Positions 34,880 to 47,560 are shown, counted from the first letter of the stretch. The stretch: 64,000 nucleotides of DNA from Artemia franciscana (GCF_032884065.1 NC_088866.1:51158068-51222067); one strand, 5' to 3'. The notes: generated from the sequence alone by a model not told the origin. Translations and numbers: made by a program.

Positions 34880-36530
34880 AGTCTTAAATTGGGCTGGGAA
34901 AAAATTGAAAAGAAGAAGCAATATGGGACGAGGGAAGAGACTTTTAAAGAATCGATAAAGGAAGTAAACGAACCAGCAGAGACAAGTAATGAAGAAAAAA
35001 GTAATCTATCCAGAATCTTAATTCCGCCTTAAATTGATGAAACTAAAGATAACCAGTAACAAACAACTCAATATTCCTGTTGACCTCATCCAGGCTTTTC
35101 CTGAATCTTCGAGTGCTCGGTTATATTTAATAAACAATAATCAACAAGATTACAATGTTAGGGGAGTATCTGCAAAACTGGAAAAAGAAATTTATAGCCC
35201 CTATCCCCAAAAAGGGAGCACCCCGTGATTTTACTGCTGTTCGGCCTATTACGATGACACCGATTTTTAGCAAAATCTATGAAAGTTTCATCGCTGAGTG
35301 GCTGAATACTTTTATTCTGCATAAAATCGACCCTCAAAAACTCGGTAATATCAAAAAGAGTTCGACAAACCATTACTTAGTAAGTTTTCTTGATAAGATT
35401 TTAAAGCATCTGGACGAACCGGAACGCTAGGTCAACCTCATCGCGATTGACCTAAAGAAAGCATTTGATTTGATCTACCATAGAACCCTCATCCACAATC
35501 TATTGACAAATTTTAATGTCGATGCATATTTGGTATGAATAGTTGCAAATTTTCTTGCAGGTAGAAGTAAAAAAAACTAAGCATAGATCAGCCTATTCTG
35601 ATCCCCATCCAATCTGCGGTGGAGTTCCTCAGGGAACAATTTTAGGCCGTCTATTTTTTTAGGCCGTCTATGTTCAATGTGTTGGCAAATCATGAGTCGG
35701 ATCGCTTTAAGTTCGTTGTTGATCTTTCCATACTGGAGGTAGGTGAAAAGGGTTGTTCAATTAAGGCAGAATAATGGCGAGTTAATCAAGCCAAGCTGAG
35801 AAGGGCAAAATGTTCCTCAATCATGAAAAATCACTCGTATTAACTTTTTCTTCTGAGGGACAGTTCATTCTTTGCTTTACAAAATGTTTCAGGTATCATG
35901 GATATCAAATTCTTGGGAATATACCTCACACACGACTTGAAGTGAGGAAAACAGACACAAGAGATGATCAAACGGGCAAACCTGGGTATCCTTTCTTTAA
36001 AACTCCTTGATCGTCATGGAGTCCCAACCCCCCAACTATTACATATAGGCATTACGGCCTGACTTCCCGTTTGGCATTACGGCCTGACTTCAGACCAGAA
36101 GGACCACCTAGAAAGGATACAATACCGAGCTGTTCTGGTAGTGTCTAAATTCCCAAAATCCCATATTGCTCACTTTTAAAACAATTTTCACTTACAACTC
36201 TTTCAACATGCTGTGATGAATTGCGTTTTACATTTGGTGTTGGTATTTTGGAAAATCCACAGCTTCATGAAATCGTCCCCCCTGAGCATCTCCCTTCAGG
36301 CCAAAAGCCCCCGCGACATGTACCTCAACCGGTACCAAAAATTCAGCACGTCATATGCGGTGCGGAAGTAGTTTCGTTCCCTCGGTCGTCAAGACTTTTA
36401 ATTCTACATCCGCTCGTCAAAAATTGTATATATTTATTTTCAGTTCATTATTCTTTTTGTTCGTTTGACTCTGTTTGACTTTTTAGTTTGAATCTGTCAT
36501 AATTGAAATCAATCTATAATTTTACACGAC
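34880..36530 (+). pseudogene. LINE reverse transcriptase, decayed
   Basis: A plus-strand non-LTR reverse transcriptase broken by many stops and frameshifts. In order: NIPVDLIQAFPESSS near 35060-35110 (usually the 'SPGPDGIP..LLK' part), WKKKFIAPIPKKGAPRDF at about 35175, RPITMTPIFSKIYESFIAEW at 35240, the catalytic-palm start LIAIDLKKAFDLIYH at about 35440, a GGVPQGT-like remnant at 35620-35650, and 'RFKFVVDLS' near 35700 where FADD would be, altered. Thumb and C-terminal pieces run to about 36480, including DELRFTFGVGILENPQLHE. The catalytic palm motif is degraded, so the copy is inactive. It belongs to a different lineage from the fragment at 12560-13215, judging from the C-terminal wording. 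Confidence 0.85.
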
Positions 36531-36639
36531 GATGGCAATCGCTGTGATTTTCATATATTTTATATGTTTAGCGCTTTTTTATGACAAAAACTGCCACTGA
36601 TCGGCATAACCGAGTAAGGTATTCGAAAGAGAATCGTTT

Positions 36640-37480
36640 TATGTATTTATTATGTAACAGAGAAAGAGGTTTTTACAATGGTGAAAAAAAGCAGTAAAAA
36701 GGCAGGAAAAAAGGAGTGTTAAAGGAGTATAAAAAAGGGGTAAAAAATGAATATTCATTGAATAACACAGAAAGAGGTTTTTACAATGGTAGGAAAAAGT
36801 AATAAAAAGGCGGAAAGAGAGATTTTCATAGGAATATAAAAAGGGAGAAAAAAAAGAATGAGTAATTATTAACAGAGAAAGAGGTTTTAACAGTTGTATA
36901 AAAAGGGAGTAAAAAGGCGGAAAAAAGTTTTTTGGAAAGGCATAATAAAGGAGATGAAAATATCAGGCGAAAGGATTAACAGAGAAAGAAGTTTTCACGA
37001 TGGTAGGAAAGAGGAGCAAAACAATGAAAGTACACAGCAATAGAGAAATAAGTTATTTGACGACTGAGTTAAAGAGAAAGAAGAAAATCAGGCAAAATGT
37101 TTACAGAGAAAGAGATTTTTGTAGTGATAAGAAAAACGAGTAAAAAGTCGGAAAGGGGATTTTAAAGGAGTATAAAAAGAACGTATACTGATTAAAAGAG
37201 AAAGAGGTTTCTACAATGGTAGGAAAAAGGAGTAAAATGGAGAGAATTAAAAAAACAAACAAAAAAACATGTGCTCAGTGAGAGAACAAAAATATTTTTA
37301 AAGGGTGCCGTAAACAAATAAGGTGAAGAGAAAAAAAAAACAAAAAAAAACAGGTGAAATGATAACAGAGAAAGAGGTTAGGACAGTGGTAGGGAGATGC
37401 AGTAAAAAAGCAGGATTAACAAACAAAAGAGTTAGGAGTTTTTAAAGGCATAGGAAAAAGGATTTTAAAAGAGTAGGAGT
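36640..37480. repeat. Degenerate minisatellite, unit about 105-120 bp
   Basis: The phrase acagagaaagaggtttttac recurs near 36656, 36768, 36872, 36978, 37092, 37194 and 37366. Each is followed by ggtaggaaaaag.agtaaaaaggcgg and a gagt.taaaaagg segment. It is purine-rich on the plus strand throughout. Confidence 0.85.
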
Positions 37481-39454
37481 ACTAAGTAAGAGACAAAGAT
37501 GTATTTAAAATGTCATGAAAAAGAGAGTGAATTAACATTGTAATGAGGTTTTTATAGTCCTAGGAGAAAAGAGTAAGAAGCAGTACTGATATGTGACAGT
37601 GATGGGTTTTTGAAGAAGCAAAAAAAATAGGAAAACATCAGGAGCAATGCGTAACAGAAAAAGGACAATATAAAGGGAACTGCCTTGCGAGCTCTCCCCT
37701 TACGAGCTCTGCTCTCTGTTGGGGCATAATATTGTTTTTATATTTTTTTAAGTTGAATAAAGAAAAAGTTGAAGTTGAAGTTAAAGGGATAAGAAAAAGA
37801 AGCAGCAGTATTGGGAAATGGAGTTTTTTTCAAGGACACGGAAAAGGGAAAACAATCAGAATTATTGAAAACAGACAAAGAATATTTTAATGAATAAAAG
37901 AGTTTACTAAACATTAGTTACTCTAATATACACAACAAACAGAGTCCTCAAATTTTAGCTCTTCACGCTTACTAATAAGCATGTACACGAAAAAAGAGGC
38001 GGGAGAGCGGGGCATTGAATTTAGTTTTAAATTAATCTTGGTAGCTAAAATATAAAATTTAAACACCTCAATTTATTTTCACTACTCTCTAACGCAAAAA
38101 GGCGCACATAAAGAAATTTGAACTTCAGGCAAATTCCTCTGCCTGCCCAAAACGCTCCAGACAGAAAAAATTCCATGATTTCCTCTATTCTTCATAAAGC
38201 ATACCTCTTTTCATCAATCCGTCCCTCCACCAAAGCATGTTCCCCTCCAACTAAAAAGATTAGACTTATTTCCTTTTGAAGACTTCATGCAGATCGAATC
38301 AAGCGAGTAAGACTTTTAAGAACATAATCAATAACATAACTTTTCGTGTGCGCATGAAATGGCACCCAAATTCTGAAATGAATATTTATAAAAATTCTAA
38401 AATAATACTAAAAAAAAATCCAATTTGAGCGTTGCCTACAGTACAAAACCATAAAGCCTCAGTGCATTATTTTTTCCAAAACTGTTTAATATGGAAGGGG
38501 TGGTTTTAGATATATAGGACAGAATTCATTTGATCTGAAATTGAAAGTTCTGGTTCTTTTTTATGAATAAAAAGAAATCGGAGGGAAACTAGCCCCCACC
38601 CACACCCTTTTTAGCTGATTTCCCCCCAAAGACACACGATCAAAAATTTTAGATAGTCATTTTTTTTAAATGGTTTAAAGGACAAATAATTATGCTTCCG
38701 GGGATGTCATGACCCCTCAAAGCCCCTAGGGCAAGGTCTGACAGTTATGCAAGTTACCTATTTCTTACATATAGCTTTTTTTTTATTAGGTTTCCAAAAC
38801 GACTTCAGGTATTAAGATGAAAGGTTCAGGAAATGTTGAGGAGGGTGTTGAACAAAATCAAAACACACACTGTTCATGCTGGTGGTCAAAATGCATATCA
38901 GCAACACCAAGGAAACGGCTGAGGGAAAAACAATCGGGCACTACTGAAAAAAATGAAACCCAAGACGAAGAGAAAATAAAATTCATATCCATATAAAGCA
39001 TAAAGATACAAATACTGATATAGATGAATAAATGAATATCAAAACGAGTAAAAATCAAAATGATTAGTCAAGTTAAGCTTAAAACGAAGACAATTAGAAC
39101 AAACACGATTGTAGCTACTGTCCTATTTCGCTTCCTTTAGCCCTAAAGGTTCAAAGACCTATTGTTGTATTTGCACTTTACTGAAAACGAAGTATACTAT
39201 AAACATTTATTTTGTATTTATAACACTGAAAAAATTACATTCAAATAAAATCTTGCATTGCTAATATTCCCTGGAATTACTATCATTAAATATATTAAAC
39301 ACTTGGTTTATTTTAATCATTTATTTCCACTCATCTTAATTACTATAGTGATTTATTTTTTGTTTTTACGCATGTTTTGAAAAATTAAACCACATTGTTC
39401 AAAATACCTACGGTTTTCAATAAAATCTTTTACGCTTAAAAAAGCATTAAATAC
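37481..39454. other. Intron stretch; family D repeat fragments
   Basis: Purine-rich start, then no coding signal. The block 38530-38760 and about 38975-39100 match family D fragments at 14990-15450 and 49515-49615. Confidence 0.55.
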
Positions 39455-39601
39455 CTCGAATAGTAATCCATCTCCTGATATGACAACAATCCCTCTATAG
39501 ACCGTTAAGTCCATAGTTTTCAGCAATCTTCTGGCATGGTTTGGACCAGTTGTAAAAACCGCGTCGCATCCAATATTTGCTTCACTTAGCAATGGAACAA
39601 C
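39455..39601 (-). CDS. Sphk: Sphingosine kinase, exon with SGDGL (C2 block)
   Basis: A 147-nt, 49-codon exon in phase 0 at both ends. The acceptor is acatttcag (AG at 39602-39603) and the donor GAG|GTATTT has its GT at 39453-39454. It reads VVPLLSEANIGCDAVFTTG, then PNHARRLLKTMDL, then YRGIVVISGDGLLFE. The NHA block and the SGDGL..E block are the core of the diacylglycerol-kinase catalytic domain. The Asp of SGDG is the catalytic base in sphingosine kinases. The exon starts at the helix after the first nucleotide-binding loop (NPxSG), so that loop must be in a separate upstream exon, which is not visible. Confidence 0.94.
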
Positions 39602-39679
39602 CTGAAATGTGACATATTCCCTTTGAAAGCTTTAATTATCGATCCCTCAAAACTGTAATGTGGTCCGAAAAGTATTTAT

Positions 39680-39681
39680 TA

Positions 39682-39717
<36 letters not shown>
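39680..39717. repeat. Poly(A) tract of 37 bases
   Basis: Pure A run shortly before (minus strand: upstream of) the SGDGL exon. Confidence 0.95.
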
Positions 39718-39719
<2 letters not shown>

Positions 39720-40279
39720 TGGTTGACAATTTCATTATAGACAATCACAAAATACCTTGTAAACTTAAAACCTATTTAATTCTCTATATCCACTTAATCG
39801 ATGTTATGACCGTTAAAAATACACCATGCCTGTAAGCTAGTGATTTATTACTTTGCCCCAGAACATAAAAACAAACCCGTTCTATCTTTTTACTTCTGAA
39901 ATTGCATATGATCGCCACATAAACCATCTACTAGTAATCGCAGAACTATGCCATTTCGCAGAACTTAAATCATTTCGTAGCTAATTGCATGAGGACAGCC
40001 ATAAAATTTATATTTAAAGCAAATTTTTCTACCGTAAGCATTTGGGTTATTCCGCTTTACATAGAGTGCAGAATTTCTATCTTTCTGATAAAACATTGGT
40101 GAGAAGAGAGGGGAGTTAAAGGAGGAGCAAAGCCCCTCCCCCCAAGTGAAAGAGTTTCTTTGTGCCTCAAGTCATACAGGTTAGTCAAAACGCGATCCAA
40201 AACCGAACTGGTCAGCCATGACAAAAACAAAGAGAGATAATGAAATCCCACGATGAAGAAAAACAAAGGGGTTATATAT

Positions 40280-41000
40280 AGGCTACTTTTAGTTTTTATC
40301 TTTGTTTTCTTGGTGCTGAAGACGCCTTGTTTCATACAGGCGAAATATCTGCATCGCTTTAGTTTTGTAGTCATTTTGGTGTCCTCAATGAAGTAACTCT
40401 ATTTAGCTTCTGTGTTGCTAAGTCAGAGTAGCAACAACTGTATATATAAATATTTGTTTTATTTTTATTTCTTTGTTTTGGATTTTATTTGATTTTGGGC
40501 TATTTTAGTTTTCATCTTTGTTTTCCTAGTGTTGAACACGCCTTGTGTCATAGAGGCGAAATATCTGCGTCAATTTAGTGTTCTCAATGAAGCAACTCTG
40601 TTTAACTTCTGTGTTGCTCAGTCACAGTAGCAACAATTATATATATAGATATTTGTTGTTTTTATTTCTTGGTTTTGGATTTTATTCGATTTTGGGCTAT
40701 TTTAGGTTTCATCTGTGTTTTCCTTTTGTTGAAGATGTCTTGTGTCATACAGACAAAATATCCGCGTCAATATAGTTTTGTAGTCATTTTAGTGTTGTAA
40801 ATGAAGCAACTTTATTTAGCTTCTGTGGTTCTCAGAGGAGTAACAATTGTATTTACATAGATATTTGTTGGTTTTATTTCTTGTTTTTGGACTTTATTTG
40901 GTTTTAAGTTATTTTATTTTTTTTTCTTTGTTTCCTTAGCATTGAAAACACCTTTTTTTCATACAGGCAAAATACCCAAGTCGCTTTAGATCACCGTGAG
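40280..41000. repeat. Tandem repeat, unit about 200-215 bp, 3.5 copies
   Basis: Each unit passes through ttttag.tttcatctttgttttcc, gaa.acgccttgt.tcatacagg, gaaatatctgcgtca, aatgaagcaact, agcttctgtgttgctcag, agtagcaacaa and atagatatttgtt.tttattt, and ends with ttttgggct. Unit ends fall near 40500, 40698 and 40912. The fourth copy is cut off near 41000. Confidence 0.9.
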
Positions 41001-41251
41001 ATTTATCTCTCTTTTTTTTATCATACAATTTAAAAATCATAGCACGTTTCCAATTTAAATAGGGTATAATATACCCATGTTTTTGCTAAAAATTGGAGAT
41101 GAGAAGGACATGGAGTGTCAGACGGGCTTTGAGCCCACTTGGTTTTAAAGTCGTATTTAATAAAAAACCCTCGTGTGATTTGTGTGACATAAAAACGAAG
41201 GAGCACTCTTTACTTCCAGTTCGTATTTGCAACGAGTCAGGTCTTAGCTCT

Positions 41252-42380
41252 TTTTTGAGCATAGTCATTACCCAATTATTTTTCCAATGTGACCCAGCAG
41301 AAAAGATAGTTGCGTTAGCCCCCGTGGTAAACTTAGAATGGCTTTTGTCTTGAAAAAATTTATGTACAAAAAACTAACACGATAAACACTCGTCAGCTCT
41401 GTGAGGAGTACTGATAAGCCTAACAGAATTGTTTTTTATCTCTTAGTTCACAAATGGATTTTCTTTTCCCTTTCCATAGGTTTTTGAGCATAGTCATTAC
41501 CCAATTATTTTTCCAATGTGACCCAGAAGAAAAAAGTTGCGTTAGCCCCCGTGGTAAATTTAGAATGGCTTTTGTCATGAAAAAATTTATGTACAAAAAA
41601 CTAACACGATAAACACTCGTCAGCTCTGTGAGGAGTACTGATAAGCCTAGAATTTTTTTTTTTATCTCTTAGTTCACAAATAGATTTCTTTTCCCTTTCC
41701 ATGGGTTTTTGAGCATAGTCATTACCTAATTATTTTTCCAATGTGACCCAGCAGAAAAAAAAGTTGCGTTAGCCCCCGTGGTAAATTTAGAATGACTTTT
41801 GTCACGACAAACTTTATGTACAAAAAACTAACACGATAAACACTCGCCAGCTCTGTGAGGAGTACTGATAAGCCTAACAGAATTTTTTTCTTATCTCTTA
41901 GTTCACAAATAGATTTTATTCCCTTTCCATGGGTTTTTGAGCATAGTCATTACCCAATTATTTTTCCAATGTGACCCAGCAGAAAAAAGTTGCGTTAGCC
42001 CCCGTCGTAAATTTAGAATGGCTTTTGTCATGAAAAAATTTATGTACAAAAAACTAACACGATAAACACTCGTCAGCTCTGTGAGGAGTACTGATAAGCC
42101 TAACAGATTTTTTTTTTATCTCTTAGTTCATAAATAGATTTATTTTTCCCTTTCCATGGGTTTTCGAGATTAGTCATTACCCAATTATTTTTCCAATGTG
42201 ACCCAGCAGAAAAAAAGTTGCGTTAGCCCCCGTGGTAAATTTAGAATGGCTTTTGTCTTGAAAAATTTTTTGTACAAAAAACTAACAGGATAAACACTCG
42301 TCAGCTCCGAGGGGAGTGCTGATAAGCCTAATATAATTTTTTTTATCTCTTAGTTCACAAAATAGATTTTTTTTCCCTTG
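41252..42380. repeat. Satellite array, 5 x ~228 bp
   Basis: The word tttttgagcatagtcattac starts units at about 41252, 41481, 41706, 41934 and 42160. Unit sequence is highly similar (gtgacccagcagaaaaaagtt, gttagcccccgtggtaaatt, ctaacacgataaacactcgt, tgtgaggagtactgataagc). The first unit is preceded by a different sequence (41090-41250) with a short open frame, MEMRRTWSVRRALSPLGF. The last unit is the most diverged. The array is not coding. Confidence 0.93.
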
Positions 42381-42876
42381 GGACAGCATTATAAAATCAG
42401 TATTAACAATAGAGTAAACGCCTAATTTCTATAGAATTGAAAGAACTGCTAAAAATTAGGAGGTAAATGTGATACGATTAATCTACCTTGGTCTGAAACA
42501 CAGAAAATAAATTAATCTCACAAAGAAAATACAGAAAACACAGAAAATAAGTGATCTCAAAGCAATCATTGAAATTAAAATAGATGGTAGCACATGTAAA
42601 AGTAGATGGCAGGACGTTCAAACCTGTGGGAGAATAATTATTATTAGATATTAAAATTCTTCCATTGATTATCAAAGAAAACATTTTGGCAATGGGGCCA
42701 GGGAGCATTTTCACCTTCAATTTTAAACTACCTGCTTCTCGCTGGAACAGAGGTTTCTATTCGAAAGCAGACAGCTTGTACAGCTCTACGAAAGGTTGGC
42801 GGAACAGATTTAGAAAGTCTTCTCTGACATAGAACTATAAAACTTCACTTTTGATCACTCAGAATCGGTTCTAACT

Positions 42877-42976
42877 NNNNNNNNNNNNNNNNNNNNNNNN
42901 NNNNNNNNNNNNNNNNNNNNNNNNNNNNNNNNNNNNNNNNNNNNNNNNNNNNNNNNNNNNNNNNNNNNNNNNNNNN
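42877..42976. other. Assembly gap (100 N)
   Basis: A run of exactly 100 N, usually a placeholder for a gap of unknown size. It lies inside the sphingosine kinase intron that must hold the missing NPxSG exon. Confidence 0.99.
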
Positions 42977-43189
42977 AAGACTTTGGTTTTTAACAGAAAA
43001 ATAACAATAATCGTCATCATATTTATCTGCGAAAAATGTGAAGAATTACAGTAACAATTGTGGTAAAGGCCCATCTCTGTACATGAGGTGCAAAAATTAG
43101 AATTCGTGCGCGTTGGATTCTGGTATGTCAAATTTCCTTCGTGCCGAGTTCTGCTGCGTGGGTAGAATTTCACCTAATTTTTAATGTTA

Positions 43190-43345
43190 CATTTGCCAGG
43201 GTTGGGCTGATTTTTGCTCGGTCCAATTATACTAAGTTGAATTTTGCAGTGGCTGAGTGTTTGCTGAGTTAATTTTTGGCAAGTAGAGTTTTGCAATGTC
43301 TAATTTTTCGGGGTTTAATTTTGCGATGGCTGATTTGCGCATGAG
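43190..43345. repeat. Short degenerate tandem repeat, unit about 28-30 bp
   Basis: The phrase ggctgatttttgc or agttgaattttgcagtgg recurs five or six times with slow drift. Confidence 0.6.
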
Positions 43346-43349
43346 TTAC

Positions 43350-45451
43350 TTTTAAGTGTGGCGCAAAGGTTATACTAATCTTATTCAGCAACTATCCAGA
43401 TTATTGAAAACATTATTGCTTAAACCAAAAAATCTCTGACTTTTGATATCGGTGCTATTAAGACCACAATCTTCTTTAAGAGAAAATTGTCAGCGGTATA
43501 GCTAGTTATAGCATAGTCAAACAACAGAGAAAATGAGACAACTTAGAAAAAATGTTATAACTACAAAACTGTTTGTTCTTTTTACTGGGTTTAATTTCTT
43601 ACAAAAGAGCCAATCAGGTTTTGTGTTCTTTTTACTGCCTCAGAATTGGATATAGCAACAACAAGTAAATACAACAACGAACAAAAAAAAACTCGCGATA
43701 ATCTGGACCAACTTTCTTGTATATGCCTAAGGAACAATGCAATTGGCTTAGAAAATTTGTCGATTAACGTCACAAAATTAAATGACACAACAAAACTGTT
43801 CCCCACCTAGATTTTGAAAAATACACTTTGCCGACCCCCTACATTTTTGTGAATTGGCACCACTGCCTGAACCTATGTGCATATACACCTAAAAGTTACC
43901 CCATCTGCTAAAAGTTAAGCCTGTAACTAGCATCATGCTAAATATAACCTAGAAGCAAACAAAATCTGCCATTCCTTAGGCTTGGTTAAGTTTATTTAGC
44001 TTTGGGCAATAAAGTTTCTTTAGCTCCACCCAATTACCTTATTTTCTGGTACTTATTAAGAGCAGAGGCAGACAAACAAGGAGAGCAGGCATGGAAAAAA
44101 TTCCAAAGCCGCCAGTAACAGAATTCGAACAGAATTCCAAAAGCTGCCGACACTTTAGCAGCACAATTTGTACTTTGACAGCTTTTCTTTGAGCAAAAAG
44201 TATTTTTATATTTAAAAATGGTATTTTCAGACAAAATGCCCCAACAAATTTGAGAACTGCCAAGAAGCATTTGTACTTTGCTACCCCAGTTTTTGCACGG
44301 CGGAATGAAAGAGTAGTAATAGGTGATATGAAGTGCTGTGGTGGTGAAAATGATGCTTATTCTTAAAATCTTTCAGTTATATTTCATCTAATTAAAGACC
44401 CCCTTAACTTTTGATGCTCTCATCAATTGCTCCCTGTCACATGAATTAGAAGCTATTATTTATAGATTGATGATATCAATCCTGAAAAGATGCCATTATT
44501 ACTAGCAGCACGTTGCTTGTTGTCAACCGGCAGATTTTTTTCTAGGAATATTACCAGAAGCTTTCAATAATCAGTGAAGGTATTAATGTAATGTCTAAGA
44601 GGTGAATGGACATCATACTGATCCACAAACCTCATAAACATAAGAAGAAGAAAATCTAAAAAATACTACTAAGGACTGGACAAACGATTCACACCTCATT
44701 AAAAACACATTAGTAACGAACGATTAAATACACATATTTGCCCATATTAAACAAACGCTGCAGACCACAAAAAAACACCGTACTTATCGACTGGACACAT
44801 TCTTTTGAACTAGGAATTTTACTTTTAAGGCGTCTTACTTGAGCATGAGAGCTCTGAATAGAAACCAATGTGGGTACTTGTGTATTATACCAACCATACT
44901 GTTGTTCTTGTTCTGTTTAAACCGGTTTCTCTGTGTGCACTCGAAGATGATCAGCTTAGCCTGAGTAAGATAAGCGACTATGCAGGTATATTTTAGTTAA
45001 ATATTAAATATGTACAGTTGCTTATGTTAGGTATTTAATATAATACTTTCTAGGCGACCTGATTTCCATAATTTTCTGTTTAGGTTTCCATAATTTTGTA
45101 ACCAAAGTATTTTTTTCATTATATTTTCGTATATTTCATTATGTTAATCCAACTTCACTTCTTGAGAGTGATCGGTGCAATACACAATTATCCCAAATTG
45201 AATATTTTATTCAATGTATGCAAAAGTTCCTGTAATAGAGAATTAAGCTTACTTCATTTCACTTAACGTGCTCATTACTGTCCTCACCAAAAAATTCTTT
45301 TTTTTAATCATCCAGTTTACAAACAAAAAGTTTATATTAAGAGAATTTTTATTTTCAGATTTTCAAAGAGATTATGGTTTATAGAAATATGCTCTTGACA
45401 TGCTGGGAGATACCATTACGTCTATCAAGGCCTTTAAATAAGTCAGCTTAC
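43350..45451. other. First visible intron of sphingosine kinase, upstream part
   Basis: No motif-bearing frame was seen. I looked for an exon with an NPxSGxG-like motif on the minus strand and found none. Confidence 0.5.
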
Positions 45452-45785
45452 CACTCCAATCCCTAGGAAAGCCACAAGAAGCACGAAGAATCATTAATTT
45501 AATCTTTAGACAGTCATCATAGGCCTTGTCACCAGCTGGTTTCAAATCAACTATAATCTGTCTTCGTCTTGTTCTTCTGTCATCGAAAGGGTAGTAAAAT
45601 ATTCGCAAATAGGGATCATTTAAAGACACATTTTTCATTAGGTGACACCCTACAATGTCTTTAATATCAGCTTCAAAAACCCAGGCGGCCGCATTCACTG
45701 CCAAAAACGTGATTTTCTCGTCAGTGACCTCAACTCTGACTAAGTGTTTAGTTTTTTTTGCCTCGTAATGAAACAGCTCATCCAT
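45452..45785 (-). CDS. Sphk: Sphingosine kinase, first coding exon
   Basis: The ATG at 45783-45785 is the chosen start because a TGA lies in frame 12-15 bases upstream. The exon is 334 nt and ends in phase 1 at donor AGTG|GTAAGC (GT at 45450-45451). It encodes 111 residues. MDELFHYEAKKTKHLVRVEV begins a beta-rich N-terminal domain, with 'EADIKDIVGCHLM', 'LRIFYYPFDDRRTRRRQIIV' in pieces, and finally LRASCGFPRDWSG. N-terminal domains of invertebrate and plant-type sphingosine kinases have this PH-like layout, with a DI.GC motif followed by 'F.YP'. The next family residues (K.LLV..NP.SG) are missing. Just upstream, the minus strand has a good acceptor (cttttTCTTTCAG, AG at 45819-45820), so a non-coding 5' exon further upstream is likely. 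Confidence 0.88.
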
Positions 45786-45818
45786 TATGACAATGAATCA
45801 TCCAACAGTGTAATGTAA
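45786..45818 (-). other. Probable 5'UTR part of the first coding exon
   Basis: It lies between the predicted acceptor at 45819-45820 and the ATG. The acceptor is preceded by a pyrimidine-rich tract. The upstream exon and promoter were not found. Confidence 0.5.
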
Positions 45819-46099
45819 CTGAAAGAAAAAGTCTTAGATATAGACCATATTTTCAATTTACGGACGTTCATTGAAAGAAAACTAAGATCGTTTAAGTTTG
45901 TGTTTGTGGCTAAAAAGTCAACATTCTTAACCAAACCCTCTTTTATTTCTAAGTATTCTCATAGAAATAATTTTTTTTTGTCAACATAAACTTAGAAAGC
46001 GTGTTTTTCTAAGTTTATTAATTTATGTCTATTCCTACATCTCCTTCTTTAGATAAAATTATGTAGACAAGGCAACTTAGCAAAACTTCTGGATTATAA

Positions 46100-47560
46100 T
46101 TCCCAAGAAATTTCTGAAAATGAAATACCCTCTCCTCAAAAAAAAAGTTTTTTCTACTCAAGGTAAGGAGCAACATTGGAAATTAAAACAAATAAAAATT
46201 AATTCGTACACGAGGGGGCCTGCATCCTCCTCAAACCCATATCTTCATTCTGGTCTTCTAGTACTTTTAAAAAAGGATCAGGTTCTAATTAAACATCCCT
46301 TCCGTTTCAGGAGTCGTTACTAAAGACTTGAACTAAAAATCAAGTATTAACATAAAGAGCGGGGTATTGAGGAGGGGACAACCCCCCTCATTAAAGTAAT
46401 AATTTCTGTTCGTTTAAGTTTTAATGTTGCTCCTTACTTTCAGCACAAAAAACTGATTTTGTTACTTAAATTCTGGTCCTTTTTCAAAAAGCCTCGGGAA
46501 ATCCACTCCCCCTCCACGGAAAATCCCCTAAAAATATTCTTCCATGGAAATTTCCCGCCACTTAAATCCTTTTTCCCAGAAAATTACCCCGGACAATGCC
46601 ATTTTCGCTTCAAATTCCCTTAGGAAAATATCTTGTGGACGATTCCGCTTGAAAAAAAAGATTTGTTTTTTATATAATTTTAGATCGTTTTTCAGATCAG
46701 AGGGGATTTCCCCTACGGAGAAAATCTTTCCACGCATAAAATATTCCAATAGAGAATTTCTCCTGGTAATAACTCCCCCATGGATAATTTGTCCCTGGAA
46801 AATCCCCACATAATTCCAACTCCACTGAAAATTTCCCTTGGAAAATTCTATTAGAGCATATCCATAACTTTAAACTTTAGTTGCTAACGAGAAAAAAATA
46901 AAGCGAATTTTGTATATCTGACAAATTTCCCCCAGCAAAATTTCTTCAGGAAATTTCACCCCCGGAAACTCCACTTCCAACGGGAAATTCTCCCCGTAAA
47001 AAAAAAACATCAGAAAATCCCCGTCCCCGACAAATATCTGTATGCTTCCCAATAACAAATACTATATATAAACATTGAGCAAATTCCATAACTCGTAGGC
47101 CTTCCTCCGGGGGCGGTAGGTGGTCTTGTCATCCACAAAGGCATGGTTATAGGACCTTTCAACTATGCTGAACAAAACGAATATCTCAAAATCGGACGAC
47201 TTTGGGGCAACAAAGGGCGTAGGAGGGAGATAATTGCCCTCCAATCTTTTATCATTTAAAAAAGAGCATTCGAGCTTTTAACTTCCGTTCAAATGAACCC
47301 TCTTCTGATCTTCTAGGATTATTGGTTCGGTACGATCACCAGTGGGAAGAACAAAGGAAAAACAACCAAACACACATTTACGATCTTTCTTCTGGCAAAA
47401 AACAAAATTCCTCATTTTTACAGATCGGAGCTTGAAACCTCTACAGTTGAGTCCTCTTTTACGCTGAATCTGATGGTGAGATTTTCAATAAGATTTATTG
47501 ACATTTGAGGGATGTTTCTACCTTTTTTTTAAAAAATCAGACAAATTTTCTCAGGCTCGT
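46100..47560 (+). repeat. Dispersed repeat family A, copy 1
   Basis: Carries the family A landmarks: gtaaggagcaacatt, aagagcggggtattgaggag, gttgctccttactttcag, a block rich in ggaaaatttcccc-type words (46490-47010), cattgagcaaattccataact, ggcttgtcatccacaaaggc, tatgctgaacaaaa, and a 3' part with gcttgaaacctctacagttg and ctcaggctcgtagcttttgat. Confidence 0.82.

Noticed and set aside
42478..42720. Possible missing kinase exon (frame starting MKVKMLPGPIAKM)
   Set aside because: No NPxSG-type motif, no fitting acceptor/donor phases, and an in-frame break. It looks like a repeat fragment.
42871..43173. 100-codon minus-strand frame
   Set aside because: A third of it is the N gap, and the rest shows no motif or splice sites.
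46528..46813. Overlapping frames of 93 and 89 codons on opposite strands
   Set aside because: They fall in the ggaaaatttcccc-rich block of family A, where stops are rare by composition.
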